Assembly (NCBI GenBank): GCA_016716335.1
Contig: JADJWN010000005.1
Coordinates: 62,001 to 126,000, forward strand
DNA from: Saprospiraceae bacterium
Lineage (GTDB): Bacteria > Bacteroidota > Bacteroidia > Chitinophagales > Saprospiraceae
Length of the DNA stretch: 64,000 nucleotides
Direction of reading: 5' to 3'
A program made the position numbers and the translations under genes. The notes under the pieces were generated by a model. The model was not told where the DNA came from. It ran no database searches and saw only the letters and a list, made by a program, of their open reading frames with translations. Positions 48,001 through 58,171 of the stretch are shown here, one piece after another (positions within the stretch are counted from its first letter, which is position 1; each line of letters starts with the position of its first letter).

Positions 48001-50023
48001 CAAAAGATTCGCTGATTCCTTTTACTGAGCCATGCAGATTGCCTGAATAGCATCCGAGAGAAAGAATAATGGGATACTTGCCGAAATTGTCATAATTTCT
48101 TGGATTTTCTATGGAAAAGTCCCATGTCCCTACCGACGAATGCCCGAAGAAATTGATCAGTCCCAGCCCGTTTTCAAACATCCTGTTGATTTCTTCATTG
48201 ACGGCAAATTGCACTGCATCGGAGCTGAGCTTGTAAAATGATCTTACCTCTGCGCCGTACGCCGACTCTCTGAGTACTCTGGCCACATTATCCAGCCCGT
48301 TTCTTATGGCATCCTGCTCGTTATTGTTTTTTCCTCCACCCAGATGAAGCACTCTTTTCATCCAGTATCTGTCTTCTATTGTCTGTGGCAGCCGGCGGGC
48401 AGCATCATATTCTTTGATTTTATCCAGGTAGATTTTGATATCCTCCGCATTTCTGGCAGCAATCCGGCCTATAGCAAAATAGGGATCCGGAAAATCCCTT
48501 TCAGAAAAAAGCATATTGTCGGAGGCAGGGTATCCGTAGCTCGGTATATAAAAGGTTTTATGCAACATGGCTTCCACTTCTTCGGGCTTTCTTGCAAAAG
48601 GATATTCAATGCCCTTACCCAGAATCAGTACAAATTTTACTTCCTGCCAGTACCTGCGGATATATTCTGAAAAATTTTTAAAACTGTAAAAGTGCCGGTC
48701 AATACCATAACCAAACAAGTCATAGATTTCCTGTACATCCACGATTTTTACTTTATGGCTTCCTCCTTCAGCACTGCTGCGGTAGGCGGCATATTCCAGT
48801 ACATAGTCGGAGGCTTCGGGTCGCAGGACCTTGTTGCTGATGATGATGTAATCTTCGTCATTGTATTGTGGCATGATGATTTCCGGTCTGCTGATTTGGG
48901 GTACCGTGAGGATACCTGAATTCTCATTGACAAGCAGATAATCGGTATTTCCATCTGAGGGTCCGATGACCGCCAGCACTTTATCCCCTGATATCAAGGT
49001 GTTGTACCGCAATCCTTTATTCAGGTCGTACAATACAATATTTCCCCCCGTCAAATTAAATCCAGATATTTCGATCTTTCTGCTGCTATCCGAGGCATCC
49101 ATGGTAAAACGGTAGGAGTTGCCTCCACCAAATTGAAATGCACGGGTATATTGCAATGATACATATGCGATGCGGTGCCTGTCATTGGGATCGAGATTGC
49201 GGATATTAAGGTTCATGGCGGATTTAATATCCTGTTCATTGAGAGTATAGCTTCGGTTGATATTTTGTTTGGCCCCGCTGACGAGAGTATCCAAAAACTG
49301 ACCGTTGAGGTTGAGCTGCAGTTTCTGAAGATGGTTGTTTGCTCCACCTCTGATGGACAGAACAGGTGCAATGGCAGAAGGCAAAAATCCGGATACTGTA
49401 AGATTAATGGTGGAATTTTGCCTCAGCTCACTGCCAAAACCTTCGGAGGGTTCAAAATTGGAATAGCGGACATCCCCATCTACATTTTTGAAATAATTGC
49501 TGGTAAAAATTACTTTTTCGTCATGCAGGTAGTAAGGCCACGGTGTATCGGAATTGCCTGCTATATCCTGCTGTATTTCTGTGTATCTCAGATGATTTAC
49601 ACCGGGTTCGAGACAGATAAAATACGCATTGGTATCCGTGACATGGCTGTATTCGGGATTGAACAGGTCTTTTTTCCAGTCTTTATAGAGCAGGCTGTCT
49701 AGCCCAATTGTGTTTTTTTCTGCATAAAATCCGATGTAGTCATCTTCTATCAATGGGCCGGAGGACTTTGTGAGGTCCAGCGGTAATTCTCTTCCGAAAT
49801 TGATCAGTTTGAGGTCTTCACTGCGTATTTCTGTACCCTCCATGCCACCTGCACGAAGCTGACTCGGTTTCAGTCTGTAATATCCATTGACGGCTATTTT
49901 GACTTTTACACAGTTTCCTCCTGCCGGTATCCACTCATGACCATAGGTCTGTGCATGATTATACATCTGCCCAAAAAGTATCAGAAAGAGCATTCCTGAC
50001 AGTATTTTAAGCGATTTTTTCAT
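45050..50023 (-). CDS. porU2: PorU2-like C25 (gingipain-type) peptidase of the type IX system
   Basis: A 1657-residue protein. It has a signal peptide (KILSGMLFLILFG), then a C25 peptidase domain with FFGHSSVGTWDF (catalytic H628) and LSLGCYSGNL (nucleophile C658), a long beta-rich middle, and a C-terminal T9SS-like sorting region with LNYPNPFSTSTQF and YRWDGTDDYGSKLANGVY. PorU-type proteins act as sortases at the outer membrane: they remove the CTD of secreted proteins and attach them to anionic LPS. The long PorU2 form is used in several Bacteroidota. It is followed by an O-antigen exporter. Confidence 0.82.
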   Translation of the reverse strand: MKKSLKILSGMLFLILFGQMYNHAQTYGHEWIPAGGNCVKVKIAVNGYYRLKPSQLRAGGMEGTEIRSEDLKLINFGRELPLDLTKSSGPLIEDDYIGFYAEKNTIGLDSLLYKDWKKDLFNPEYSHVTDTNAYFICLEPGVNHLRYTEIQQDIAGNSDTPWPYYLHDEKVIFTSNYFKNVDGDVRYSNFEPSEGFGSELRQNSTINLTVSGFLPSAIAPVLSIRGGANNHLQKLQLNLNGQFLDTLVSGAKQNINRSYTLNEQDIKSAMNLNIRNLDPNDRHRIAYVSLQYTRAFQFGGGNSYRFTMDASDSSRKIEISGFNLTGGNIVLYDLNKGLRYNTLISGDKVLAVIGPSDGNTDYLLVNENSGILTVPQISRPEIIMPQYNDEDYIIISNKVLRPEASDYVLEYAAYRSSAEGGSHKVKIVDVQEIYDLFGYGIDRHFYSFKNFSEYIRRYWQEVKFVLILGKGIEYPFARKPEEVEAMLHKTFYIPSYGYPASDNMLFSERDFPDPYFAIGRIAARNAEDIKIYLDKIKEYDAARRLPQTIEDRYWMKRVLHLGGGKNNNEQDAIRNGLDNVARVLRESAYGAEVRSFYKLSSDAVQFAVNEEINRMFENGLGLINFFGHSSVGTWDFSIENPRNYDNFGKYPIILSLGCYSGNLHGSVKGISESFVLEKNRGSIAFFASTGTAFIPTLANYSREFYQLFTDEYRNRTMGEVITFLANKYRNSTFSNYAFYSQMTYHGDPAVKMYIFDGPDYVFDNNSVKTDPALIQASQEDFFIETDIVNIGAHTKDSVEIAFYHSLPDGKVIDTLIIKKEGIASKEKLKIPLKNYGLASIGKNILNGIIDPDNKISEVAYPAAENNNTLNFNRGYEFFVTDNFAKTVYPPDLGIINTGDHYVLKASTTSVPVAKAKYIVQIDTTAYFNSPLLESASIESEGGLIEYRPATALVNERVYYWRISPDSAAGQGYKWSGASFVYLPDEEEGWNQSHFFQFLGNDFLNTEFGETTKRRLEFGREFNFVKIRNRLWDVNDKPGYFYNNVRFGSVSPWDFMDAGVGMVVNNQFNMWDLLNPAGGLFGSFNPTGTALDVFAFRTNTPEERKKVVDFIESKITKGYYLTFFTIQRNEQSDYKPQEWDSDMAIYGNSIFNVLEKLGAQRVRELETTGSVPYLIQLVNGDEGVLAEKVAENVNGIIESNVAYYNKRLQGEVQSSAIGPMTRWNSIKYEFLPNNFQNATSSVNIIGIEKSGNEKIIDKELWQNNNLSGIQSNIYPYLKISANLRNPNERIPPQLKYWRIAGKPLPDAAVELATTSNPPLIEVQHGQNVSIRYKIRNTNYIAMDSILVKYTIFDQNNNTNISYKRLQPLQSNGVIEDNFRFPVLIGYEDIIKVVIEINPDKDQEELYFFNNSYVQNFKIIRDNVNPILDIYFDGIKIMDRDIVSPTPEIRIELRDNNILLPLNDPRLFEIQLDTGRNQSITVPFDSPDLRFFPGNETEPAILIYSPKLTDGDYRLTVQGRDISGNKSGLKPQSINFRVITESAVSNILNYPNPFSTSTQFIFTLTGREIPQDFSIIIMTLSGKIVKEIHKNELGNLRIGLNKTEYRWDGTDDYGSKLANGVYLYKVNIRNADNREIKHFEIKKADSFFKEGFGKLVIMR

Positions 50024-50131
50024 ATTAAACTATTATGTAATATATTCGTGTTTGTCAACGTGAAATTAACGCAGCCAAGATACAAATTGATGCATTAGCT
50101 GACTGAATTTTGTTAAAATGCCAAAAATACA

Positions 50132-51181
50132 TCATTTTTCCTTAAAATGATTCCAACCCTGGGCTGTTAAATTATGAATATTCCCACCGGTAGTATGCAG
50201 TTTGAGCCCGTCAGCTGCCTCTGTGATTTCTCCGATGATAAAAACTTCAGGCATAAATCTTATTTTTTCAAGATCAGATTCGTCGATGGCAAAAAGCAAT
50301 TCATAATCTTCTCCTCCGTGCAGGGCGCAGGTGATCGGATCCAGATGAAATGAAATGGCAGTATTCTCTGTATCGGGATGTATAGGTACTTTTCCTTCTT
50401 CTATAAATGCCCCGACATTGCTCTGTTTGCAGATATGCATCAGGTCAGAAGCCAGACCATCCGACACATCAATCATGGCAGTCGGCTTCATTTTTACCTT
50501 TCTGAAATATTCTATGGCACCACGTTGAGCCTCGGGTTTGAGCTGGCGTTCGAGGAGATATTGATTTTGTTCGAGTTCCGGCTGTACTCCGGGATGAGAC
50601 AGGTAAATCTGTTTTTCACGTTCCAGAATCTGGAGTCCCAGATAGGCGGCACCCAGGTCTCCGGTGACACACAGGATGTCTCCGGGTTTGGCACCGTTTC
50701 GATACACAAGGTCGGCAGGGTCAGCCTGTCCCAAAGCAGTAACACTGATGATCATACCCTTAGGACTTGAGGTAGTATCACCACCTATAAGATCGACATT
50801 ATAAAACCTGCAGGCCTGAGCAATACCCTCATAGAGTTCGGTAATGGCTTCCACCGAGTATTTGCTGGATATGGCAATCGAAACCGTAATCTGTGTGGGC
50901 GTTGCATTCATGGCATAAATATCAGACAGATTTACCACCACTGCTTTATAGCCCAAATGCTTGAGCGGGGTGTACATCATATCGAAATGAATGCCTTCTA
51001 CCAGCATGTCAGTGGAGACTACTGTGGCACCTGATACATTTTGAATGACAGCTGCATCATCACCGGGTCCCTTCAGACTGGTACGTTGTTGCAAACTAAA
51101 GTCTTTCGTAATGTGGTCTATGAGTCCAAATTCACCCAGCGTATTGACATCAGTATGGGTCTGGTATATTGACTTTTCCAA
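50132..51181 (-). CDS. thiL: Thiamine-monophosphate kinase
   Basis: A 349-residue AIR-synthase-like kinase: FGLIDHITKDF, KGPGDDAAVIQ, STDMLVEGIHFD and LVDLIGGDTTSSPKGM-type metal loops, then CALHGGEDYELLFA. It phosphorylates thiamine monophosphate to the active cofactor. It lies 108 bases before the PorU2-like gene on the same strand; no link is apparent. Confidence 0.93.
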   Translation of the reverse strand: MEKSIYQTHTDVNTLGEFGLIDHITKDFSLQQRTSLKGPGDDAAVIQNVSGATVVSTDMLVEGIHFDMMYTPLKHLGYKAVVVNLSDIYAMNATPTQITVSIAISSKYSVEAITELYEGIAQACRFYNVDLIGGDTTSSPKGMIISVTALGQADPADLVYRNGAKPGDILCVTGDLGAAYLGLQILEREKQIYLSHPGVQPELEQNQYLLERQLKPEAQRGAIEYFRKVKMKPTAMIDVSDGLASDLMHICKQSNVGAFIEEGKVPIHPDTENTAISFHLDPITCALHGGEDYELLFAIDESDLEKIRFMPEVFIIGEITEAADGLKLHTTGGNIHNLTAQGWNHFKEK

Positions 51182-51389
51182 TTTTTTCAGTTTATATTTA
51201 ATAAATGTGAAGTAAAGCTATCTAATCTGATGGTTTTAAACAAATATTAGTGTAAATATTGAGGTTTATGAAATATACTCCTATCCGATTTTTTTAATCA
51301 AAAGCCGCCCCGGATCTTATTTAATATTAAGGTTTTATAACAATCTTCCTGTGTGGTTCTACCTCTATGTTGAATTGAAAAAGAAACTT

Positions 51390-52082
51390 TTAATCTATTT
51401 TGGACACATCTACGAGATTCCAGAGTATATCATTATCAGGCAGCGGGGCAATGTATGCATAGGTGATGCCTGTGTCCGGATGCTCAAATTCAAGCTTATA
51501 GGACAGAAGCCCGATGCTGCGGTTGATGTTTGGGCGTTTGGAGCCGTATTTCAGGTCGCCTTTTATTCTCAGATCTACCGTGGCCAATTGTGCTCTGATC
51601 TGGTGAAATCTGCCTGTCTTAAGTTCGATTTTCAAGAGGTGATAATTGTCAAATTCCTGTACGGCCGTATAATACAGTATGGCCTCTTTGTACTCCGGCG
51701 TAAGTGGCTCATCTGCTGTCATGGCCCTGTTGTGCAGTTTTTTGATAAAATGCCGGAGCATGGTTCTTTCTTTTTCGGGGTTGCCACTTACTAAGGCGAG
51801 ATATGTTTTTCGCACTATGCGTGCCTTGAGCATTTCAGTAAATTGGTCAGCAAATCTTTTATTTTTACCGAATATCACAAGCCCGGATACCGGCTGGTCA
51901 ATTCTGTTCAACACGTAGATTTCATTGCCATACTGTCTTTTCAGCAGGGATTCGATATCCTCCTGAGCGGTATCTGTAGCCTGTACCGCTATGCCGTGCT
52001 GTTTGGTGACAATAATAAAATCCTGCTGCTCATCCAGCACTTTAAATTTTTCGGTAGCCGATTTTTGATCTAAAATCAACAT
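51390..52082 (-). CDS. RluA-family pseudouridine synthase
   Basis: A 230-residue enzyme. VLNRIDQPVSGLVIFGKN contains the catalytic aspartate (R-I-D form of RLD) and LKTGRFHQIRAQL is motif III. It is a short, S4-less RluA-like member that would convert uridines of an rRNA or tRNA; the target is not predictable. The 208 bases between it and thiL hold nothing recognisable. Confidence 0.88.
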   Translation of the reverse strand: MLILDQKSATEKFKVLDEQQDFIIVTKQHGIAVQATDTAQEDIESLLKRQYGNEIYVLNRIDQPVSGLVIFGKNKRFADQFTEMLKARIVRKTYLALVSGNPEKERTMLRHFIKKLHNRAMTADEPLTPEYKEAILYYTAVQEFDNYHLLKIELKTGRFHQIRAQLATVDLRIKGDLKYGSKRPNINRSIGLLSYKLEFEHPDTGITYAYIAPLPDNDILWNLVDVSKID

Positions 52083-52094
52083 ATAGCTTTTTTA

Positions 52095-52247
52095 TCATTC
52101 TATTTCTTCATAATCTACATATTCCCCGATCTGTTCCTTTGTGTTATTGTTTTCCTGAGTTGGGTGTATTCGTTCCCTGTTTTTGACAGGAAAATAAGTT
52201 TTGTAGATCACAAAAAAAAGTACACCGAGGAGGAAGTATTTCATCAT
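52095..52247 (-). CDS. DUF4834-like small membrane protein
   Basis: A 50-residue protein from ATG 52247 (MMKYFLLGVLFFVIYKTYF): one N-terminal membrane segment followed by a basic then acidic tail ending EQIGEYVDYEEIE. Small proteins of this plan (DUF4834) are widespread in Bacteroidota with no known role. An upstream start at 52301 would add an unconserved leader before the membrane helix. Confidence 0.7.
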   Translation of the reverse strand: MMKYFLLGVLFFVIYKTYFPVKNRERIHPTQENNNTKEQIGEYVDYEEIE

Positions 52248-52339
52248 TTGGATGCTTAAGACTTGATATCTATAAATAACATTATCCCCCATAATGTTCA
52301 CAGCAGGCTAATGCACCTTTATCATTGCTAATCCTTCAT

Positions 52340-53260
52340 TTACTCTGAGACAGGATTCATTTTCCAGATAATGACTGACCTGTCATCCCCGGCGGTGGCA
52401 AAACTGTCATATCCATCAAATACCAGAATACTGTTGACGCTGTTGATATGACCTGATTTTTGCATATCTGTATGGCTGACCAGAGACAGGTCATCTGCAT
52501 TCCAGATTCTGAAGCTTTTGTCCCTGCTTGCAGTGATAAGGAGTCGGGTCTGAGGTATCCGTACGATTTTATTGATGGTGTACCAGTGTGCATTGACTGC
52601 CACTGTTTTATCGGGATTTATGAGTGAGCTTTTTACCAGCAATGCATCTCTTCCGCCGGAGATCAGATATTCATCTTCCAACTTCATCACCGAAAAAACC
52701 GAACTTTTATGTACACCCGGGATGGTGCTTATCAATGTCAGGTTACGGCTGTCCACCACATATATGTTACCATCACTGCTGCCTATGTACAACGTATCCG
52801 AATTTTCATCCACAAAAATGGAGCGCAGGGCTTGCGTAGAAAGCCGAATTGATTCAAGAGGCATGAGTGTTTCGACAGACCATTTCACGAGATACCCGTC
52901 TGCTCCGGCACTGTAAATGTATGGATCCTTGAACTTCAGGTCATACACACTGCCTGTGTGCTGTCTCACTCTTCGTATGATACGGTTATCCTTCATATCC
53001 AGCCAATATACATCTCCGGCAAAATCTCCGATTGCCAGGAGTTGAGCCTCTGCTGTAAAACATCCGGAAAAGATTTTGCCATCCACAGTAGCAAGCAAGG
53101 TACCGTTTTCGTCGGAGCCATCTTTTTTCCATTGCACAATCCACCCGTCTCCGCCCATAGAGATAAAGTAGGGACTATGCACCCGGTCAAGCAAATGATA
53201 TATGGAGCCATTGTGTCCCGTGAGTTGGATAATTTTTGTGATATCGGGTCGGTATTTCAA
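52340..53260 (-). CDS. WD40 repeat protein
   Basis: A single beta-propeller of about seven WD40 blades (GHNGSIYHLL, SMGGDGWIVQWK, AGADGYLVKWS, LLITASRDKSFRIWNAD, FATAGDDRSVIIWKM). No other domain is present, so it is probably a binding scaffold. TTG 53260 (LKYRPDITKI) is preferred to ATG 53323, which would overlap the divergent phosphopantetheinyl transferase gene by 11 bases and leave no promoter room. Confidence 0.82.
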   Translation of the reverse strand: MKYRPDITKIIQLTGHNGSIYHLLDRVHSPYFISMGGDGWIVQWKKDGSDENGTLLATVDGKIFSGCFTAEAQLLAIGDFAGDVYWLDMKDNRIIRRVRQHTGSVYDLKFKDPYIYSAGADGYLVKWSVETLMPLESIRLSTQALRSIFVDENSDTLYIGSSDGNIYVVDSRNLTLISTIPGVHKSSVFSVMKLEDEYLISGGRDALLVKSSLINPDKTVAVNAHWYTINKIVRIPQTRLLITASRDKSFRIWNADDLSLVSHTDMQKSGHINSVNSILVFDGYDSFATAGDDRSVIIWKMNPVSE

Positions 53261-53312
53261 ACTAATACTATTTTCGCACCGGATTTGAAATGTTTTTCTG
53301 CTTAAAAAGTTT

Positions 53313-53948
53313 ATGCCTCTCATCCACAGGGAAGAAACCCAGGACCTGATAGCCGGTATCTGGCAGGTGACGGAGCAGGATAGTTTTTTTCAGGAAAAGC
53401 TGTCCCTGTATCCCGCAGAGCTTGAGGAACTGTCATATTTGAAAAACCGCAAACGTACCGAGTGGCTTTCCTCCAGATATTTATTGCACATACTTTCCGG
53501 CAGAGAAAACAGGGCAGCCTGTCTGAAAGATGAATTTGGCAAGCCTTATCTCGACGGCAGCACATGGTACATCAGCATGAGCCATTCGGAGGATATGGTG
53601 GCTGTGGCAGCTTCTCCCCATCCGGTCGGAGTGGATATTCAGATATTGGTGCCCAAAATTTACAGAATAGCTCCTCGGTTTCTGGACAGCACAGAATTGG
53701 ATTTTTGCCGGGGAGATCATACTCTTGAAATCATGCATATTCTGTGGGGAGCCAAGGAATGTGTATTTAAAGCATTTGGGAAGAAAGAAGTGGATTTCAG
53801 AAGGCATATTCACATTGCGCCCTTCGAATATCATTCCGGCAAACTTTGTTTTCAGGGTACTTTTCATAAAGAATCCCTGAGAATGGAATTTGTTTTTTTC
53901 TCCGAAACCCTGAAAAATTTTATCTTTGTTTATGGTTACAGCATTTAG
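53313..53948 (+). CDS. 4'-phosphopantetheinyl transferase
   Basis: A 211-residue Sfp-like enzyme: YISMSHSEDMVAVA, the metal-binding PVGVDIQ and WGAKECVFKAFG motifs. It transfers the phosphopantetheine arm to acyl or peptidyl carrier proteins. No carrier gene is near. It runs into the lipoprotein gene, overlapping it by 17 bases. Confidence 0.9.
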   Translation: MPLIHREETQDLIAGIWQVTEQDSFFQEKLSLYPAELEELSYLKNRKRTEWLSSRYLLHILSGRENRAACLKDEFGKPYLDGSTWYISMSHSEDMVAVAASPHPVGVDIQILVPKIYRIAPRFLDSTELDFCRGDHTLEIMHILWGAKECVFKAFGKKEVDFRRHIHIAPFEYHSGKLCFQGTFHKESLRMEFVFFSETLKNFIFVYGYSI

Positions 53949-54384
53949 ATCTTCATTATTGGTTGCGGCGTTGGTTATTGCGCTTTCAGCCTGCAGGCAA
54001 AATTCAGTTCAGAATCATGCCGGGGGTAATATCCCTGTGTATGAAAGTCAGGAGTTTCAGGATTTTTATGAAAAATTTGGTACCGACAGTGTGTATCAAA
54101 TGGAGCATATCGTTTTTCCGCTGGAGGGCATGCCTGCATTGCAGGATACCTCGGATGTGATTCCTGTGGATTTCAAATGGCAGCGTGAGAGCTGGATTAT
54201 GCATAAGCCCTACGATGATATGAATGGTACTTTCACCAGAGAATTTATTGATTTTAAAGGAATTGTAATTGAGAAAATTGCCGACCATTCAGGCAGATAC
54301 AGCATGGAGCGACGATTCAGCAAACTTCCGGATGGATGGCATCTGATTTATTACAGAGCCATGGGTCTGTCTGATTTCAATTAA
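53932..54384 (+). CDS. DUF4348-like lipoprotein
   Basis: A 150-residue protein from ATG 53932. LLVAALVIALSAC is a lipoprotein signal with the lipobox cysteine at about residue 21. FYEKFGTDSVYQMEHIVFPLEG and DDMNGTFTREFIDF match the Bacteroidota DUF4348 pattern. It is anchored in the envelope; its role is unknown. Confidence 0.78.
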   Translation: MVTAFRSSLLVAALVIALSACRQNSVQNHAGGNIPVYESQEFQDFYEKFGTDSVYQMEHIVFPLEGMPALQDTSDVIPVDFKWQRESWIMHKPYDDMNGTFTREFIDFKGIVIEKIADHSGRYSMERRFSKLPDGWHLIYYRAMGLSDFN

Positions 54385-54394
54385 GTTCTCAATT

Positions 54395-54409
54395 GTCGCT
54401 GGGATGACA
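54395..54409 (+). promoter_or_regulatory. Motif shared with the LRR gene leader (copy 1)
   Basis: GTCGCTGGGATGACA lies 75 bases before the ATG of the metalloprotease gene. A near-identical 15-mer, differing at one base, lies before the LRR surface protein gene at 59398. Together with the preceding T it forms a TGTC...GACA partial palindrome, as an operator might. Both genes encode large secreted proteins. Confidence 0.35.
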
Positions 54410-54449
54410 TAATCTCCTGTCGGATAGCCCATTTCTCCTCAATTTTCCT

Positions 54450-54457
54450 TAAATTTG
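54450..54457 (+). promoter_or_regulatory. Candidate Bacteroidota -7 promoter element
   Basis: TAAATTTG fits the TAnnTTTG consensus and lies 27 bases before the metalloprotease ATG at 54485. A clear -33 element is not seen. Confidence 0.35.
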
Positions 54458-54484
54458 ACCTCTTAATTTTAAAATGCCTAACTG

Positions 54485-57400
54485 ATGTTCAGATTATCCC
54501 TCACCTTAGTATTCATTACTTTTTACACTATACTTTCGGGGCAGCAATACTGGCGTTCAGCCGGTGTTGATGCTCGCTCCTTGCGACAAGCGCCTGAAAG
54601 ACCTGAACTGCCGGTCGTCTATGATGCCTACACCCTGGAGGAAACTGCCTTGAGGTCGGTCCTTCAGAATGTGCAACAGGGATATCAGAAGATAGAATCT
54701 TTGCCGGTCATATCACTGCCGGTACCTGACCGGGGAGTGTCAGATTTCTACATATACAATGCTCCTGTAATGGAAGATGCACTGGCTGCCAAATATCCTG
54801 CCATTCGTTCCTACAAAGTCATCCATACCTCTGACAGGTCAGTCAATGGTCGTCTTGCCATGGGGCCTGATGGCATCTGGGTATCTTTGAACAGTCTGAG
54901 GGGAGAAATATTTGTGGATCCGGTACAGTTGGGGGATGGCAGAAAAATGTATATCAGCTACTACACCAAAGATGACCGGTATAATCCATACCAGGGCATA
55001 GATCTCTGTGGCGTACAGGACGAGAGACAAGCCCGAAATCCCTATTTCAACCCCATGATGAGAAACAGCTCCACGGATGAAGTCATCCGCAGAGAGTACA
55101 GACTTGCCATGGCATGTACCGGAGAGTGGGGGATGAGGAGAAATACCAGAGAAAAAGCACTCTCTGACATGAATATAATGGTTAATCGACTCAATCTCAT
55201 TTATGAGAGAGATATGGCCATTAGATTCAAGCTCATAGCTGATAATGACAAACTCATTTTTATGGATCCGGAAACTGATCCTTACACAGGGTCTAATATG
55301 GGAAGGACAATACTTACCCAGAATACCGGAATACTCAACAACTTGATAGGTATTGCCTCTTATGATGTGGGTCATGTACTTTCCGTATGTTTTGATATCG
55401 GAGGAGTTGCTCAACTGGGTTCTGCCTGTCAGTTCAATAAAGGTAATGGTGTCACCTGCCACAATGACTTCAATCTGAATGTGATAGTGACGAGAGTCAT
55501 GGCACACGAAGTAGGCCATCAGTTTGATGCTGCCCACTCCTGGAATAATTGTCCCACCGCCAATGACCAATACTCCTCATCTACGGCCTACGAACCCGGC
55601 AGTGGCTCCACCATCATGTCTTATGCCGGCACCTGCGGTGCTCAGGACAATGTGGCCAATGATAATGATGACTATTTTCATGTCATATCACTGGAGCAGA
55701 TGTACAACAAGAGTCTCGAAGGTGGCAATGCTTTCAATTGTGCTGAAAAGATTAGTACCGGCAATCGTCTGCCGGTGATAACCTCTATGCCCTCCGGTGG
55801 ATTTGTGGTGCCGATATCTACCCCGCTCGAACTTAATGGCAGTGCGACCGATGAAGATGGAGATCCGCTCACCTATGTTTGGGAGCAGTTTGATCTGGGG
55901 CCTCAGAGCACACTGGGTAGTCCCATTGGTACGGCTCCTTTGTTCAGGTCCATATATCCGGGCAACAATCCGACCAGATTTCTGCCTAAGAAAGAGGATA
56001 TCATAGCCAACAGATATAACGATAAAACGAAGTATTGCCTGCCATAAGCCGACCCATAAAATTCCGTTTTACAGTTCGTGACAATCATCCCGAAGGCGGA
56101 GGAGTGGTATGGGATGAGTTGTCTTTCAGCTCCACGGCATCAGCGGGTCCTTTCAGAATTACTTATCCGATCATTGATGAGAGGTTCAGAATCGGAGATG
56201 AGATTACAGTAAGGTGGAACGTCGCCAATACAGATATGCCGCCCGTCAATTGCCGGAATGTGAATATATTCATATCCCTGGATGGCGCACTCGAAAACGG
56301 GGATCCGAAGCTCATTCCTCTGGCAATGAATGTGCCGAACAACGGTGCAGCAAGAGTAGTCATACCTAATGTTACTTCCACCCGGGTCCGCTTTGTAATT
56401 AAGGCAGCCGATAATATCTTTTTGCATGCCTCTGTGCTGAATTCAATCATTGAGGCTCCGGTAAAGCCTACTATCTACATGGAGATCACAGATGGAGATT
56501 TCAGAGATATCTGTCTGCCACAGGCAGCACAGTTCAATATAAGTACTTTGGGATTGGGAGGCCTGGATCAGCCCATCCAGTTCAGGGTGGAAGCCGGGCT
56601 GCCGGAAGGAGCAGTAGCCAGCTTCAGCAATGATTCTGTAAATCCGGGAGAAAGTACCAGGCTTACTATCAATTTGGATAATGTCAGAGGTAGCCGGTCT
56701 GCTCTGATATTTGTGCGGGCTATAGTACCGGGAGTTGATACTCTCGACAGGACCGTAAGACTTGAAATCACCGGTACGGATACCGGCAATATTGCTTTAT
56801 ATGCTCCCCAAAACGGGACTGGAGGCAGTACTACTTTGCCTACTTACCGATGGGAGCGAAAACCGGATGCTGATTTCTATGAGGTCGAGGTGGCTACCAA
56901 CCCCTCTTTTTCAGCGGCAGCTCTTACAAGCCGTACCAATAGAACAGATACCTTCCTGGTGTCGCCTACCATTCTGGCAAAATCCACGATTCATTACTGG
57001 AGGGTAAGGGGTGTAAATAAGTGCGGACCCGGCGCCTGGAGTGAAATTTATGCTTTCAATACTGAAGCTTTGGTATGCAAGACCTATGAATCCGGTGATC
57101 TCTCCATCAACATATCAGCTTCGGGTATGCCCACTGTGGAGACCACCATCAATGTGTTTGATGAAGGAATGTGTAATGACGTTAATGTAAGAATGGTACG
57201 AGGGCTTCACACACGTGTCAGCGACCTTACGGCCTTTGTGGTAGCTCCTTCAGGCAAGGAAGTCATGTTGTGGTCGGGCCAGAACTGTTCGGGACAGAAT
57301 TTTAATGTAGGCCTCGATGATCAGTCCCCTGACTTTTTCCAGTGCCCTGTCAATACCGGCAGAGTGTACAGACCCCAATCTCCTCTCTCCGCCCTGAACG

Positions 57401-58113
57401 GAGAAAACATCAAGGGAGGATGGAAACTGAGAGTGGAAGACAGAAGGTCTGGTGAAGGTGGCCGTCTTCAGGAGTTCAGACTGGAATTATGCTCCAACAT
57501 CGCCTTGGATCAGCCCTTCATCGTAAGAAATGACCTGCTGCGATTGGCTCCCGGAGACAGAGCATCTATCAATGATATTTTGCTTTTTGTATCTGACAAC
57601 AACAATACACCGCAGCAATTGGTGTTTACGCTCACCTCTATACCGGCCCATGGTTATCTCGAACTAAATGGTACAGAGCTCAAAGTCGGAGACCAGTTTA
57701 CTCAGGCTCAGGTCAATAATGGTCTGCTCAGATATAAGAATCTAGATACCAATACTACCACTGATCAGTTCAGATTTACAGTCAGCGACGGAGAGGGTGG
57801 CTGGGTGCCCATAACCACCTTCAGGATTGAACTGGATCCTTCATTACCCTCTGCCAGCCAGGATATTGCTCAGATCTACGATGTGAGGATTTTCCCTAAT
57901 CCGGCAAAGGACCTGCTCAACATCGCCTTGCGACTACCGGCTTCTGAAAGTTTTGATGTGGACATCATCAATGCATCAGGACAGATATGCATGAGTAGAC
58001 AGGATTTCCGTTCGGATACTCAGCTGGTTATTGCAGATTTTCTGCCGGGTGTTTATATGGTCAGAATCAGGACAATCAAGGGATTGCTTACTTTTAAATT
58101 TATAAAGACCTGA
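54485..58113 (+). pseudogene. Secreted reprolysin-like metalloprotease with T9SS domain, frameshifted
   Basis: One protein of about 1209 residues in two frames. The first part has a signal peptide (LSLTLVFITFYTIL), a propeptide and a zinc site HEVGHQFDAAH (H341, E342, H345, H351) with the Met-turn TIMSYAG. The second has beta-rich domains, a P-domain-like SDLTAFVVAPSG and LRVEDRRSGEGG, and a type A sorting signal (VRIFPNPAKDLL to FKFIKT). Adding one G near 56028-56030 (ACGGAAGTA) restores DKTEVLPAISRPIKF. As written the protease would end at 56047 without the sorting domain, and so would not be exported by T9SS. Confidence 0.82.
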
Positions 58114-58171
58114 TTTCGTTCATAATTGCTTAATTTCGTCCCTTCAATATGATTAACGATCGAAATTAACA

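Noticed and set aside
50030..50058. Sigma70-like TTGACA with 17-base spacer and TAATAG before the PorU2-like gene (minus strand)
   Set aside because: The -10 box would lie only 6 bases from the start codon, placing the transcript start inside the gene, and Bacteroidota use a different consensus.
53261..53323. Longer WD40 protein from ATG 53323
   Set aside because: It would overlap the divergent phosphopantetheinyl transferase gene and adds residues unlike the propeller family.
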